Shown piece by piece: positions 17,787 to 25,189 of a stretch of 29,159 bases of DNA. The DNA comes from Flavobacteriales bacterium UBA5081 (GTDB lineage: Bacteria; Bacteroidota; Bacteroidia; Flavobacteriales_E; Vicingaceae), in the NCBI GenBank assembly GCA_002415785.1, contig DIAJ01000016.1, positions 49,516-78,674 of the forward strand, written 5' to 3'. Below the pieces are notes generated by a model. That model saw nothing but the letters and a program-made list of their open reading frames with translations, was not told the origin of the DNA and searched no databases. The stretch's first letter is position 1. Each line of letters begins with the position of its first letter. The position numbers and the translations under genes are program-made.

Positions 17787-17792
17787 ATTAAT

Positions 17793-18080
17793 TTATTGAT
17801 AGGATTCACAGTTTAAAACTATGGAATATTTCTCTTTTAACGAGCAATTATTCCGAAAATCACAACTTACACAAAGACCTGAAACTTCCTCACTGTTGGC
17901 TGCTGAAGTCTCTAAAATGTCTTTCACTTCAGCGCTTAACAACAAAGAATGAATATTCTCTTCGAATTCATATTCTTCGCAATGATTCACGACTGATTGT
18001 CCGCTTTGCAAACTACAACCATCTGCATGTTTACAGTTCATACACAATCCGCTTGTTCGATTTAAAGTTGATTTTTTCAT
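17793..18080 (-). CDS. Small protein with two identical CX2CX5CX11C modules
   Basis: I do not recognise a named family. The 95 residues hold two copies of one module, SGLC-x2-C-x5-C-x11-CE-x-Y, with Cys at 13, 16, 22, 34 and at 70, 73, 79, 91. The Cys spacing is identical in both copies. An acidic helical linker (about 38-66) separates them. Four-Cys modules of this size usually bind zinc or an iron-sulfur cluster. There is no signal peptide, so it is cytoplasmic. It is the first gene of the glutamate dehydrogenase unit, 6 nt from GDH, with a sigma-54-like element upstream. A redox or metal-linked role in nitrogen metabolism is inference. Confidence 0.8.
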   Translation of the reverse strand: MKKSTLNRTSGLCMNCKHADGCSLQSGQSVVNHCEEYEFEENIHSLLLSAEVKDILETSAANSEEVSGLCVSCDFRNNCSLKEKYSIVLNCESYQ

Positions 18081-18094
18081 TTCATGCCAGCCTT

Positions 18095-18110
18095 GTCAAT
18101 CGCTGTGCCA
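18095..18110 (-). promoter_or_regulatory. Sigma-54-like promoter element before the Cys-rich/GDH unit
   Basis: On the minus strand, TGGCAC-N5-TTGAC matches the sigma-54 consensus TGGCAC-N5-TTGCW except for A instead of C in the -12 GC. The expected transcript start is about 4 nt before the ATG at 18080, so the message would be nearly leaderless. The neighbouring gene encodes a sigma-54 activator. The -12 mismatch keeps this tentative. Confidence 0.4.
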
Positions 18111-18207
18111 ATCCACTCAACAAAATCAAAAAGAAATACAGATCACTATTAATCAAACAAGTAGATTTATGCCACAAATTTTCTCCTAGAAAAAGTTTAG
18201 AAATAAT

Positions 18208-18224
18208 CGGGGAGAAATTCCCCG
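18208..18224. other. Inverted repeat CGGGGA-N5-TCCCCG between the sigma-54 activator and the Cys-rich gene
   Basis: A perfect 6-bp inverted repeat with a 5-nt spacer, 17 nt beyond the activator's stop codon. It may be a weak terminator for the activator gene (the tail is only partly U-rich). It could equally be an enhancer site for the activator, about 125 nt upstream of the expected sigma-54 start. Confidence 0.4.
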
Positions 18225-18240
18225 CACGGTACGAAATGCA

Positions 18241-19584
18241 TCACTTTAATTTTTCCCTTAAGGTCTTTCTATCGATGCCTAATATTTTTGCAGCTTGTGT
18301 TTTGTTGTTGTTCGTTTGCAGCAACACTCTTTGAATGTAAGCTTTTTCCATTTCAGCCAAACTCAACAACTCCCCTTTCTCTAAATCCTTAGGTTGATTC
18401 ATTTTCATATAAGAAGGAATTTGCTCAATGTCTACTTTTCGATCGTTCATAATCACCAATCGGTGGACAAAATTTTCCAACTCTCTAACATTTCCCGGCC
18501 AATTATAATTATTGAGCGCATCCATTACTTTGGCAGATATTTTTAAGGGTTCTTTTTCGTTTTCTCGAGAATACTTTTGATTAAAAAAGCGCACTAAGAG
18601 TGGAATATCTTCTTTTCTTTCTCTTAATGGAGGGATGTTAATGGTAACAATATTCAAACGATAGTATAAATCTTCACGAAAATTCCCTTTTTCAATTTGC
18701 TCGCTTAAATCGGTGTTAGTAGCAGAAATAATTCTCACCTCCACTTTTTGACTTTTTACATCACCCAGCATCACCACTTCCTTTTCCTGAATTGCTCTAA
18801 GCAATTTCGCCTGAACCATAAGGGAGGTATTGCTGATTTCATCCAAAAACAAAGTTCCTTGATCTGCCGCCTGAAAAAACCCAACTCGATTGGTGGTAGC
18901 CCCGGTAAAAGCTCCTTTTAAATGACCAAAAAGTTCACTTTCCATTAATCCATCCGGTATTGCGCCGCAGTTTACAGGTACAAAAGGAGCTGAAGAAAAC
19001 CGACTGTTGTAATGAATAGCTCTTGCCACCATTTCCTTACCGGTTCCACTCTCCCCATTAATTAAAACTGTCGCTCGATTATTTTTTGTTCGCTCAATAC
19101 TGGCAAATAAACTTTGCATTGCATCGGAGCGCCCAATAATTCCATGAAAGGAATCAATAGGTTCTTTTACAACTTCATCCTTTTGAATATCCTCATGACT
19201 GCTTTGAGTTTCACTTTGGCTTAATACAAGTTGAATCGCATTTTCCAATTCCTCATAAGTAAAAGGTTTTACTAAATACTCCAATGCTCCTAATTTCATT
19301 ACTTCCACAGCTGTTTCTACATTGGGGTAACCGCTAATTACCAAAACAGGCAATTGAGGATAATGCTGAGCAATGTAACGAACCAACTGAACGCCTCCAA
19401 TTCCCGGCATTTTTAAATCCGTAATGACTAAGTCAAGCTCACTATTTTCAATTATTTCAATAGCGCTCACTACAGAATCTGAGGCATAAGGATTAATGTT
19501 CATCTCATTCAAATTTCGACGCAAAAGATCGAGCATATCGTGAGAATCATCAACCACTAAAACATTCAGCTTCTTACTGTTCAT
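18241..19584 (-). CDS. Sigma-54-dependent response regulator (NtrC family)
   Basis: The 447 residues show the three classical domains. The receiver (about 6-120) has the acidic pair Asp12/13, phosphoacceptor Asp56 and the LVKPF lysine. The AAA+ domain (about 148-375) has Walker A GESGTGKE (177-184), the sigma-54 contact loop GAFTGA (224-229) and Walker B LFLDEI (245-250). A Fis-type helix-turn-helix closes the protein (TQAAKILGIDRKTLREKL). It activates transcription by sigma-54 RNA polymerase after phosphorylation. Its start overlaps the end of the kinase gene by 4 nt, so the two form a pair. Targets are not known; the glutamate dehydrogenase unit immediately downstream is a candidate. Confidence 0.95.
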   Translation of the reverse strand: MNSKKLNVLVVDDSHDMLDLLRRNLNEMNINPYASDSVVSAIEIIENSELDLVITDLKMPGIGGVQLVRYIAQHYPQLPVLVISGYPNVETAVEVMKLGALEYLVKPFTYEELENAIQLVLSQSETQSSHEDIQKDEVVKEPIDSFHGIIGRSDAMQSLFASIERTKNNRATVLINGESGTGKEMVARAIHYNSRFSSAPFVPVNCGAIPDGLMESELFGHLKGAFTGATTNRVGFFQAADQGTLFLDEISNTSLMVQAKLLRAIQEKEVVMLGDVKSQKVEVRIISATNTDLSEQIEKGNFREDLYYRLNIVTINIPPLRERKEDIPLLVRFFNQKYSRENEKEPLKISAKVMDALNNYNWPGNVRELENFVHRLVIMNDRKVDIEQIPSYMKMNQPKDLEKGELLSLAEMEKAYIQRVLLQTNNNKTQAAKILGIDRKTLREKLK

Positions 19585-20693
19585 TCCTCGTCTACTTTTA
19601 AGGTTATTCTAAACTCTGTACCTACTCCTTTTTGTGAACTCATTTTTATAGTTCCACCATGCGCTTCTACAATACCATAAACCACCGCCAAACCTAAGCC
19701 CGTTCCACTTTTTTTAGTAGTATAAAATGGCTCAAATACCTTTTCTAAATCTTCTTGCTCAATTCCGGAACCATTATCGGCAATGGTTAACAAAACACCT
19801 TGTTCACTTCTTTGCGTTTGCAATTTAATTTTCCCACCTTTATTCATGGCTGCAATTGCATTGAGCATTAAGTTAATAATCACCTGAGAAAATTGAATGT
19901 TATCGAGTCGTATTTGAGGTAAATTATCCGCTAGCTGAGTTTCTAATTGTATTTCTTTCTCTTTTAATTGAATACTTAAAAGGTCAACATTTTCAAGGAG
20001 TATTTTATTTAAGTCGAGTCGCTTAAATTGTGAAGGCATTTCACAAGAAAAAAACATCAATTTTTTAACAATGTCTCTTGCCAATTTTGAGGAGCGAATA
20101 ATTTTATTCAAATCGTTTCGCTTTAAGCCATCTGTCTCTTGCTTCAGCAGGAGCTCCGCATAGCCCAAAATGTTTCCCAAAGGAGTATTTAGTTCGTGTG
20201 CTATTCCGGCGGTAATTTCCGACAGCATGCTCAAGCGGTCGTGCGTTATAAATTTCTGATTGAGTTTTTTGCGCTCTTCTCTTTCTCTATGCAGCTCTAC
20301 AATAGATGATAAATCTAATGCAATTTGATCGATGAGTGCTTTCTCTTCATTTAAAAAAACTTGCTTGCTTTCCTCTATGTTCTCCTTAAAGCAAATAACG
20401 ACTTCCCCAACTTCTTTCCCTCCTGCTTTTATGGGAGCTCTTTGGCTCTTGCCTACTTTTTTAGGCCCAATTAAATCACCATAATGCTGTTCGTAAACTA
20501 AAATGTAGGCATATAAGTCTTCCGGATATTGCCAACCTTGAGGTATGTAATTGGCTATCTGACTTAATGCCAATTCTAGATTATTGGGAAACTTCTGCGC
20601 AATTTTAGAAATGCGATACAGACAACTGAGCTCTTTAACGCGCTCTTTAAGGTGGTGGGCAATTTCTTCAGTAGAATTTATTGGCTGACTCAT
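19581..20693 (-). CDS. Soluble histidine kinase (NtrB-like), partner of the sigma-54 activator
   Basis: A 370-residue kinase with no membrane segment. The first 130 residues look like a GAF-type sensor domain (ELSCLYRISKIAQ... to the EKALIDQIALDLSS helix), followed by a short coiled coil. The HisKA box is IAHELNTPLGNILGYAE with phosphorylated His166. The ATPase domain has NLMLNAIAAM (N box), DNGSGI (G1), FEPFYTTK (F) and GTGLGLAVVYGIVEAHGG (G2). It should phosphorylate the response regulator encoded next. The signal is unknown, but the cytoplasmic location points to an internal cue. A TATCTTTG promoter box lies 5 nt before the ATG, so the pair has its own promoter. Confidence 0.92.
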   Translation of the reverse strand: MSQPINSTEEIAHHLKERVKELSCLYRISKIAQKFPNNLELALSQIANYIPQGWQYPEDLYAYILVYEQHYGDLIGPKKVGKSQRAPIKAGGKEVGEVVICFKENIEESKQVFLNEEKALIDQIALDLSSIVELHREREERKKLNQKFITHDRLSMLSEITAGIAHELNTPLGNILGYAELLLKQETDGLKRNDLNKIIRSSKLARDIVKKLMFFSCEMPSQFKRLDLNKILLENVDLLSIQLKEKEIQLETQLADNLPQIRLDNIQFSQVIINLMLNAIAAMNKGGKIKLQTQRSEQGVLLTIADNGSGIEQEDLEKVFEPFYTTKKSGTGLGLAVVYGIVEAHGGTIKMSSQKGVGTEFRITLKVDEE

Positions 20694-20698
20694 AAATG

Positions 20699-20706
20699 CA
20701 AAGATA
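20699..20706 (-). promoter_or_regulatory. Bacteroidetes -7 box before the kinase-regulator pair
   Basis: On the minus strand, TATCTTTG matches TAnnTTTG and ends 5 nt before the kinase ATG. This implies a leaderless transcript and separates the kinase/regulator pair from the RNase Z gene upstream. Confidence 0.5.
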
Positions 20707-20725
20707 GGTATTCACTTGATGAGTT

Positions 20726-21634
20726 TTACACCTCAAACACCTTCCCTTCTTCTGCCAAATCCATATTCTTAAACAATTGTCGGCCTTCTTGCAAAAAGCG
20801 CTCTTTGCTTTTATAGCGATTTGAGAAATGACCCACAATTAATCGCTTCGCATTAACCTCTTTAGCAACTGTAGCGGCATCCATCGCCGTGGAGTGAAAA
20901 GTTTGTGCGGCTCTTTCTTTTTCACTTTCTAAAAAAGTAGCTTCGTGATACAACAAATCTACCTCTTGAATAAATTCCTGCAATTTTGGGTAATAAGCTG
21001 TATCAGAACAGTAAGCATAAGCTTTGGGTGCGTCCGGATCCTCTGTCAGCTTTTTATTGGGAATTACCTTTCCTTCACCATCTCTGAAATCTTCTCCTAA
21101 AGTAATTGCATGGCGGGCGTAATTGGGAATTTCATATTTCTCCAAAGCAGCAGGTTTCAGCTTACGCGGCTTTTCTTTTTCTTGGAACTTATAGCCAAAA
21201 CAAGGAATTCTATGCTTTAAAGGAAGCGCAGTCACGATCACTTTATCATCTTCGTACACCACTTGACCGGCATGGTCGGTTTGGTGAAAAAGCATTTCAA
21301 AAGAGAGGTGATTACCGGCATTCCTAAATTGAATCTCAACTATTTCTTTTAACCCTTTAGGCCCGTGAATGTGAAGCTCATTTTTCCTTCCTAACAAGTG
21401 CATGGTAGACAATAATCCGACCAATCCAAAGAAATGATCTCCATGCAAATGAGAAATAAAAATATGGTCAATTTTCTGAACCTTAACCTTGTGTTTTCGC
21501 AATTGAATTTGTGTTCCCTCACCACAATCCATTAAAAAAAGGCTATTGCCCATTTCAATAATTTGTGAAGTTTGATTGCTATGAACAGTTGGCAATGCCG
21601 AACCGCTCCCCATGATAAGAACAGAAAAACTCAT
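20726..21634 (-). CDS. rnz: Ribonuclease Z
   Basis: RNase Z cuts the 3' trailer from tRNA precursors. The 302-residue metallo-beta-lactamase protein has the family start IMGSGSALPTVHSN, the zinc motif HLHGDH (62-67), the YCSDTAYYP Asp, the FHSTAMDA motif and VGHFSNRYK near the C-terminus. The length fits the short bacterial form. Its ATG overlaps the STAS gene's stop codon by one base (TAATG), so translation is coupled. Confidence 0.95.
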   Translation of the reverse strand: MSFSVLIMGSGSALPTVHSNQTSQIIEMGNSLFLMDCGEGTQIQLRKHKVKVQKIDHIFISHLHGDHFFGLVGLLSTMHLLGRKNELHIHGPKGLKEIVEIQFRNAGNHLSFEMLFHQTDHAGQVVYEDDKVIVTALPLKHRIPCFGYKFQEKEKPRKLKPAALEKYEIPNYARHAITLGEDFRDGEGKVIPNKKLTEDPDAPKAYAYCSDTAYYPKLQEFIQEVDLLYHEATFLESEKERAAQTFHSTAMDAATVAKEVNAKRLIVGHFSNRYKSKERFLQEGRQLFKNMDLAEEGKVFEV

Positions 21635-22029
21635 TAATTCAACTCTTCATCAATGTCGCCCAAGCCTTTTTCCAATTCATCCATGTAGATAAAATCAACG
21701 GCTTCCGATAAGGTAGGAGTAATATTTAAAACGTTGTTTAGTTGAGAAATGTCGATTAGCTTAGAAACAGCCGTTTGCAGATTGCAAATGACCAAGCAGC
21801 CGTTTTGCTCATCACAAATTCTTTTAGCGACCAAAATCACACTCAATCCGGATGAATCGCAATAAGAAGCCTTTTTTAAATCAATGATAATGTTTTTAAC
21901 TCCTGCTTCTTTGAGTTCTACTAAAGCAGCTTTGAGTTCAGGAGCAGATGATGCCGTAAATTTCTCATCTAAAATCTGCACTAAAGTATAATTTTCTTCC
22001 TTTGCTATATTGTATGACTTCTGACTCAT
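21634..22029 (-). CDS. STAS-domain protein (anti-sigma factor antagonist type)
   Basis: The 131-residue protein is a single STAS domain with an acidic tail. The phosphorylation motif DSSGLS (residues 58-63) places the likely phosphoserine at Ser59, as in SpoIIAA/RsbV. In that family the unphosphorylated form binds an anti-sigma kinase and frees a sigma factor. No RsbW-type kinase or cognate sigma factor lies in the window, so the partner is unknown. The C-terminal extension (YMDELEKGLGDIDEELN) is unusually acidic. It has a promoter box of its own and is coupled to rnz by a one-base overlap. Confidence 0.85.
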   Translation of the reverse strand: MSQKSYNIAKEENYTLVQILDEKFTASSAPELKAALVELKEAGVKNIIIDLKKASYCDSSGLSVILVAKRICDEQNGCLVICNLQTAVSKLIDISQLNNVLNITPTLSEAVDFIYMDELEKGLGDIDEELN

Positions 22030-22046
22030 CTTTCAACTAATTTCAA

Positions 22047-22054
22047 CAAATTTA
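22047..22054 (-). promoter_or_regulatory. Bacteroidetes -7 box before the STAS-rnz pair
   Basis: On the minus strand, TAAATTTG matches TAnnTTTG. It lies just after the pyrB stop codon and 17 nt before the STAS ATG, so STAS and rnz can be transcribed apart from pyrRB. Confidence 0.4.
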
Positions 22055-22057
22055 CAA

Positions 22058-23005
22058 TTATTCTTCATTCTCATGCTCCGAAGCCAATAAGTATAATACA
22101 GCCATTCGAATGGCGACTCCGTTTTCTACTTGGTTTAAGATGATGGAATTTTCAGAATCGGCCAATTCCGAAGATATTTCAACTCCGCGGTTAATCGGTC
22201 CGGGGTGCATAATCACGGGACTTCTTTTCACTTTTTTCAAACGCTCAGAAGTTAAGCCGTAAAGCTGGTGGTATTCTCTCAGTGAAGGAAAATACTTTAC
22301 TGAACGATCGCTTCCTTGTCGCTCTAACTGAATGCGCAACATCATGCATATATCACTCCACTCTAAAGCTTTATCTAAGCTAAACTCCACCTTTACTCCA
22401 AGTGATTGAATGTGTTTTGGAATCAAAGTGGGCGGTCCGCAAACCATTACTTCAGCCCCAAGCTTTTGCAGGCAATAAATGTTTGACAAAGCTACACGCG
22501 AATGTAAAATGTCGCCCACTATGGCCACCTTCTTACCTTTTACATCGCCGAGCTTTTCGCGAATACTATAGGCGTCTAACAAAGCTTGCGTGGGATGCTC
22601 ATGAGCTCCGTCGCCGGCATTTATAATGTTGGCTTTTATGTGTTTTGAAAGAAATATCGGCGCACCGGGGTTGGGGTGACGCATCACCACCATGTCCACT
22701 TTCATCGCCAAAATATTGTTTACCGTATCGATTAAGGTTTCTCCTTTACTTACCGATGAAGCAGCAGCGGAAAAATTGACCACATCTGCGGATAGTCTTT
22801 TTTCTGCCAACTCAAAAGAAAGCTTTGTGCGCGTGGAGTTTTCAAAAAACAAATTGGCAATGGTGATGTCTCTTAGTGAAGGAACTTTTTTAATGGGACG
22901 ATTGATTACTTCTTTAAAATTGTCGGCTGTGGAAAAAATTAACTCAATATCAGCTTGGTTTAGCTGTTTAATTCCCAACAGATGTTTTGTCGACAATGCT
23001 CCCAT
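22058..23005 (-). CDS. pyrB: Aspartate carbamoyltransferase, catalytic subunit
   Basis: PyrB joins carbamoyl phosphate and aspartate in pyrimidine synthesis. The 315 residues show the carbamoyl-phosphate loop FENSTRTKLSFELAEKRL (STRT at 57-60), the SSVSKGET loop, MRHPNPGAP, the HPTQALLDAY motif, the 230s loop MLRIQLERQG and PGPINRGVEI. No pyrI regulatory gene is near, so it is probably of the B. subtilis-like trimeric type. It follows pyrR with no gap, and the two form one unit. Confidence 0.96.
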   Translation of the reverse strand: MGALSTKHLLGIKQLNQADIELIFSTADNFKEVINRPIKKVPSLRDITIANLFFENSTRTKLSFELAEKRLSADVVNFSAAASSVSKGETLIDTVNNILAMKVDMVVMRHPNPGAPIFLSKHIKANIINAGDGAHEHPTQALLDAYSIREKLGDVKGKKVAIVGDILHSRVALSNIYCLQKLGAEVMVCGPPTLIPKHIQSLGVKVEFSLDKALEWSDICMMLRIQLERQGSDRSVKYFPSLREYHQLYGLTSERLKKVKRSPVIMHPGPINRGVEISSELADSENSIILNQVENGVAIRMAVLYLLASEHENEE

Positions 23006-23554
23006 TTATTGTTTGATTTCTTTTAAAATCACTTGATTTTTACCGTCTACCTCTTCCCACTGCGCTTCAATTCGCTCGCTATCTACAGAATCTACCGTTT
23101 CGCCGACGTAATTGGGTTCTATAGGCAAATGTCTGCTAAACCGTCGATCAACCAATACGAGCAATTCCACGAGCTTTGGTCTGCCATAAGCCAACATAGC
23201 ATCCAAACCCGAACGAATGGTTCTACCAGTGTATAATACATCGTCAATCAAAACGACTTTTTTATCTTCAATGATAAAGTCTATGCGAGTTTTATTGGGA
23301 ATTAGTGGACTGTCTCTTCTTCGAAAATCATCTCTAAAAAAAGTAGTGTCTAAGCTGCCCAAAAGCACCTTTTCGCTCCCCAAAATTTGATTAAGCTCCT
23401 TTTGAATGCGCTTGGCAAGGTAAATACCGCGCGGTTGAAGTCCGATTAAAACGGTATCTGAAAAGTCGTTGTGGTTTTCAATCAATTGAAAACAAAGCCG
23501 CTTAATAGTCAGGGCCAATTGGGTTTGATTAAGAATTAAGCGTTTACTTTTCAT
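23006..23554 (-). CDS. pyrR: PyrR: pyrimidine regulatory protein / uracil phosphoribosyltransferase family
   Basis: A 182-residue phosphoribosyltransferase-fold protein with the PRPP-binding motif VVLIDDVLYTGRTIRSGLDAM at about residues 101-120 and the PyrR-like IGLQPRGIYLAKRI and LVDRRFSRHLPIEPNYVG segments. In Gram-positives PyrR binds pyr mRNA and has weak UPRTase activity. Here the promoter box leaves practically no leader, so mRNA-leader attenuation ahead of pyrR itself is unlikely. The gene abuts pyrB. It marks the end of the conserved block; repeat-rich accessory DNA begins upstream. Confidence 0.93.
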   Translation of the reverse strand: MKSKRLILNQTQLALTIKRLCFQLIENHNDFSDTVLIGLQPRGIYLAKRIQKELNQILGSEKVLLGSLDTTFFRDDFRRRDSPLIPNKTRIDFIIEDKKVVLIDDVLYTGRTIRSGLDAMLAYGRPKLVELLVLVDRRFSRHLPIEPNYVGETVDSVDSERIEAQWEEVDGKNQVILKEIKQ

Positions 23555-23562
23555 TTGGTTTG

Positions 23563-23570
23563 CAAATATA
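23563..23570 (-). promoter_or_regulatory. Bacteroidetes -7 box before pyrR-pyrB
   Basis: On the minus strand, TATATTTG matches TAnnTTTG and ends 8 nt before the pyrR ATG, leaving almost no 5' leader. No PyrR-binding or attenuator hairpin is visible. Confidence 0.5.
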
Positions 23571-23681
23571 ATTGATTCGTTCCTATTCTGCTCGTTATTT
23601 TGAGGAAGTATAAATCACTTCTGCAACAAAAGCTGATTTTAGTGTTTTGAAGTGGAGTTTTAAGAATGTCCCGGACCTTCA

Positions 23682-23756
23682 CGTCCTTTGGCGGGTGCAC
23701 GAATTAAGTTGTGGTTTGTGTTCTAAATTAATGAAGTACCGGAGTATTATAAATAC
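23682..23756 (+). repeat. Dispersed repeat copy A
   Basis: It shares CCTTTGGCGGGTGCACGAAT and the following GTTTGT...TTCTAA segment with copy C at 25190-25297, and ends in the short palindrome GTATT-ATA-AATAC (23744-23756). It lies between pyrR and the ORF6N pseudogene, just past the pseudogene's 3' end. Confidence 0.75.
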
Positions 23757-23773
23757 CAAGGAGCGAGGAGTTT

Positions 23774-24311
23774 TTATTTCTTCTCTTTCGTTTTATAACC
23801 AATTGGCTTTCGGTTCTGCTGATCTAAATCTTGTTGTTTAGCTGCTTCCAACTGTTTGAGATAATTAAAAATCAATTCAATGTCGCTTGTATTAGAGCCA
23901 ATTTGTTGTTTGATTTTTTCTAGTTCTGCTAAAACGTCTTTGTGTGTTAAGAGCATTTCTCTAAGCCTTGTGTAAACTCTCATAATGTGAATATTTACTG
24001 CTATTGCTCGTTTACTAGTCAACACGCTTGATAACATCAATACTCCATGTTCTGTAAAACGTATGGAAGCCTTCTTCTTCCGCCCCAACTTGATGTCGCA
24101 TTTTGCGACTTCAAGTTTTGCCATTCTTCAGCAGTTAACTGAAACATAAAATCATCGGGAAAACGACTTTCATTTCTTTTATCTTGTTCATTTAATCGTT
24201 TTCCACTTCATAAAGTTCTGCTAAATCACTATCTAACATTACTTTTTGCCCTCTGATCTGATAAATCTTACTGGCTATTACTTCTTCAGGGATTCTATTT
24301 TCCTTACTCAT
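23774..24311 (-). pseudogene. ORF6N-domain protein, two frameshifts
   Basis: The ORF6N DNA-binding family is recognisable in three pieces on the minus strand. The first starts at ATG 24311 (MSKENRIPEEVIASKIYQIR to LAELYEVEN) and stops early. The second reads KRLNEQ, RFPDDFMFQLTAEEW and ATSSWGGRRRLPY in a shifted frame. The third gives FTEHGVLMLSSVLTSKRAI, NIHIMRVYTRLREMLLTHK and a C-terminal helix, open from 24124 to 23774. Two single-base-scale deletions, near 24200 and 24063, explain the breaks. ORF6N proteins often occur in phages and in Bacteroidetes accessory regions. An automated call would probably report only the last 116 residues as a gene. Confidence 0.85.
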
Positions 24312-24380
24312 AGTCGAATCTCATTTTTTTATAAGACAAAGTTTTAAAATTTCTCTTTGTGACTCAAAGTATTAAACTTT

Positions 24381-24500
24381 TCGCATCTACTAAGACACGG
24401 AATATCAACTGCAAGGTATAAATAAAAATTAAATTAGTGGAGCTAGTTGAGTCGCTTTTCACAAACTACATAGCGAAATTTCGCCACCGAGCTAGCGGAG
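24381..24500 (+). repeat. Dispersed repeat R1 (about 103-120 bp)
   Basis: From CGGAATATCAACTGC (24398) to GAGCTAGCGGAG it matches R2 at 26721-26823 with about 12 differences in 103 bp by eye. The outer TCGCATC motif (24381) is shared too. It contains the 12-bp palindrome GCGAAATTTCGC (24473-24484). It runs directly into copy B of the other repeat. Confidence 0.8.
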
Positions 24501-24580
24501 TTTTAAGGTTGCCGCGAATTAAGTTATTGTTTGTTTTCTAAGCTATATAAGATGAGTAGCATTGCTGATGTCGGGGAGCG
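24501..24580 (+). repeat. Dispersed repeat copy B
   Basis: The segments GCGAATTAAGTT, GTTTGTTTTCTAAG and the imperfect palindrome GCATTGCTGATGTC followed by GGGGAGCG correspond to copies A and C. The middle CCTTTGGCGGGTGCAC portion is missing. It is joined to R1 and lies just past the 3' end of the broken ParE gene. Confidence 0.65.
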
Positions 24581-24616
24581 ATGAATTTCCTAAAGTTTTT
24601 TCAAAATAGAAGGTGA

Positions 24617-24881
24617 TCATTTACTGCTAACTATATCAATAACTTCAATTTAATTTTTACTTTCTCTATACAATACCGCAGTCTTAAACCACTATTCTTC
24701 TGTATTTAGGATTAATTTTATCAACCTAATATTGCTTGGAATAATAAATGGTTTTAGGGCTTTGCAATAAATCATTCTTTACCTTTTTTACGCCTTGTAA
24801 TGACTTTTCTTTGTAGTAATCGTAAATTTTCTGAAGTGAATCTTTGGCTTGTTTTGTCCAAATAATTTCAAGCTTTTCCAT
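24617..24881 (-). pseudogene. ParE/RelE-type toxin, broken by stops and a frameshift
   Basis: From the ATG at 24881 the frame reads EIIWTKQAKDSLQKIYDYYK, then VKNDLLQSPKTIYYSKQY, then an in-frame TAG. It continues as VDKINPKYRRIVV, another stop, then after a frameshift VLYRES, a further stop and EVIDIVSS. This is the full course of a ParE-family toxin (the QSP...SKQY, NPKYRRIVV and IDIVSS segments are typical), so the gene has lost function. Its ATG overlaps the antitoxin stop as TAATG, the normal toxin-antitoxin layout. The first 50 or so residues could still be made. Confidence 0.85.
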
Positions 24882-25120
24882 TACCAATTTTCACTTTCTT
24901 TTTCTAAATCTTCCTGACTAATTGATTCACCATTTTGAAGTTGTTTTTCTGCAATAGCAATTCGTTCGTTGTATGCAGCTTTAATTAAAGGCTTTCCATC
25001 TACAGTATAACCAACAATCATTTCTCGCTCTAATAATTCATCAATTTTATCAATTACCGACTCCTGATTTAAAGAAAGTATTTTTTGTACTAAACTTAAC
25101 TTAGATGCTTGTAATCCCAT
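24881..25120 (-). CDS. Antitoxin of a ParE-type module (orphaned)
   Basis: This 79-residue protein begins MGLQASKLSLVQKILSL and ends EDLEKESENW. The segment VGYTVDGKPLIKAAYNERI followed by an acidic ISQEDLEKE helix is typical of Bacteroidetes antitoxins that precede ParE-like toxins. A longer reading frame extends upstream to 25357, but its first 79 codons run through repeat copy C and are not protein-like, so I chose the ATG at 25120. The toxin it should neutralise is broken, leaving the antitoxin without a local partner. It may persist by chance or by neutralising a toxin encoded elsewhere. Confidence 0.82.
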   Translation of the reverse strand: MGLQASKLSLVQKILSLNQESVIDKIDELLEREMIVGYTVDGKPLIKAAYNERIAIAEKQLQNGESISQEDLEKESENW

Positions 25121-25189
25121 TGTTTTTAATATTAAAGTACGCTTAAATTTAAGAATAAATCCACTTCCAATATTATATATGGTACTTTT

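Noticed and set aside
24473..24484. GCGAAATTTCGC as a stand-alone regulator site
   Set aside because: It is part of repeat R1, and the palindrome is not kept in R2.
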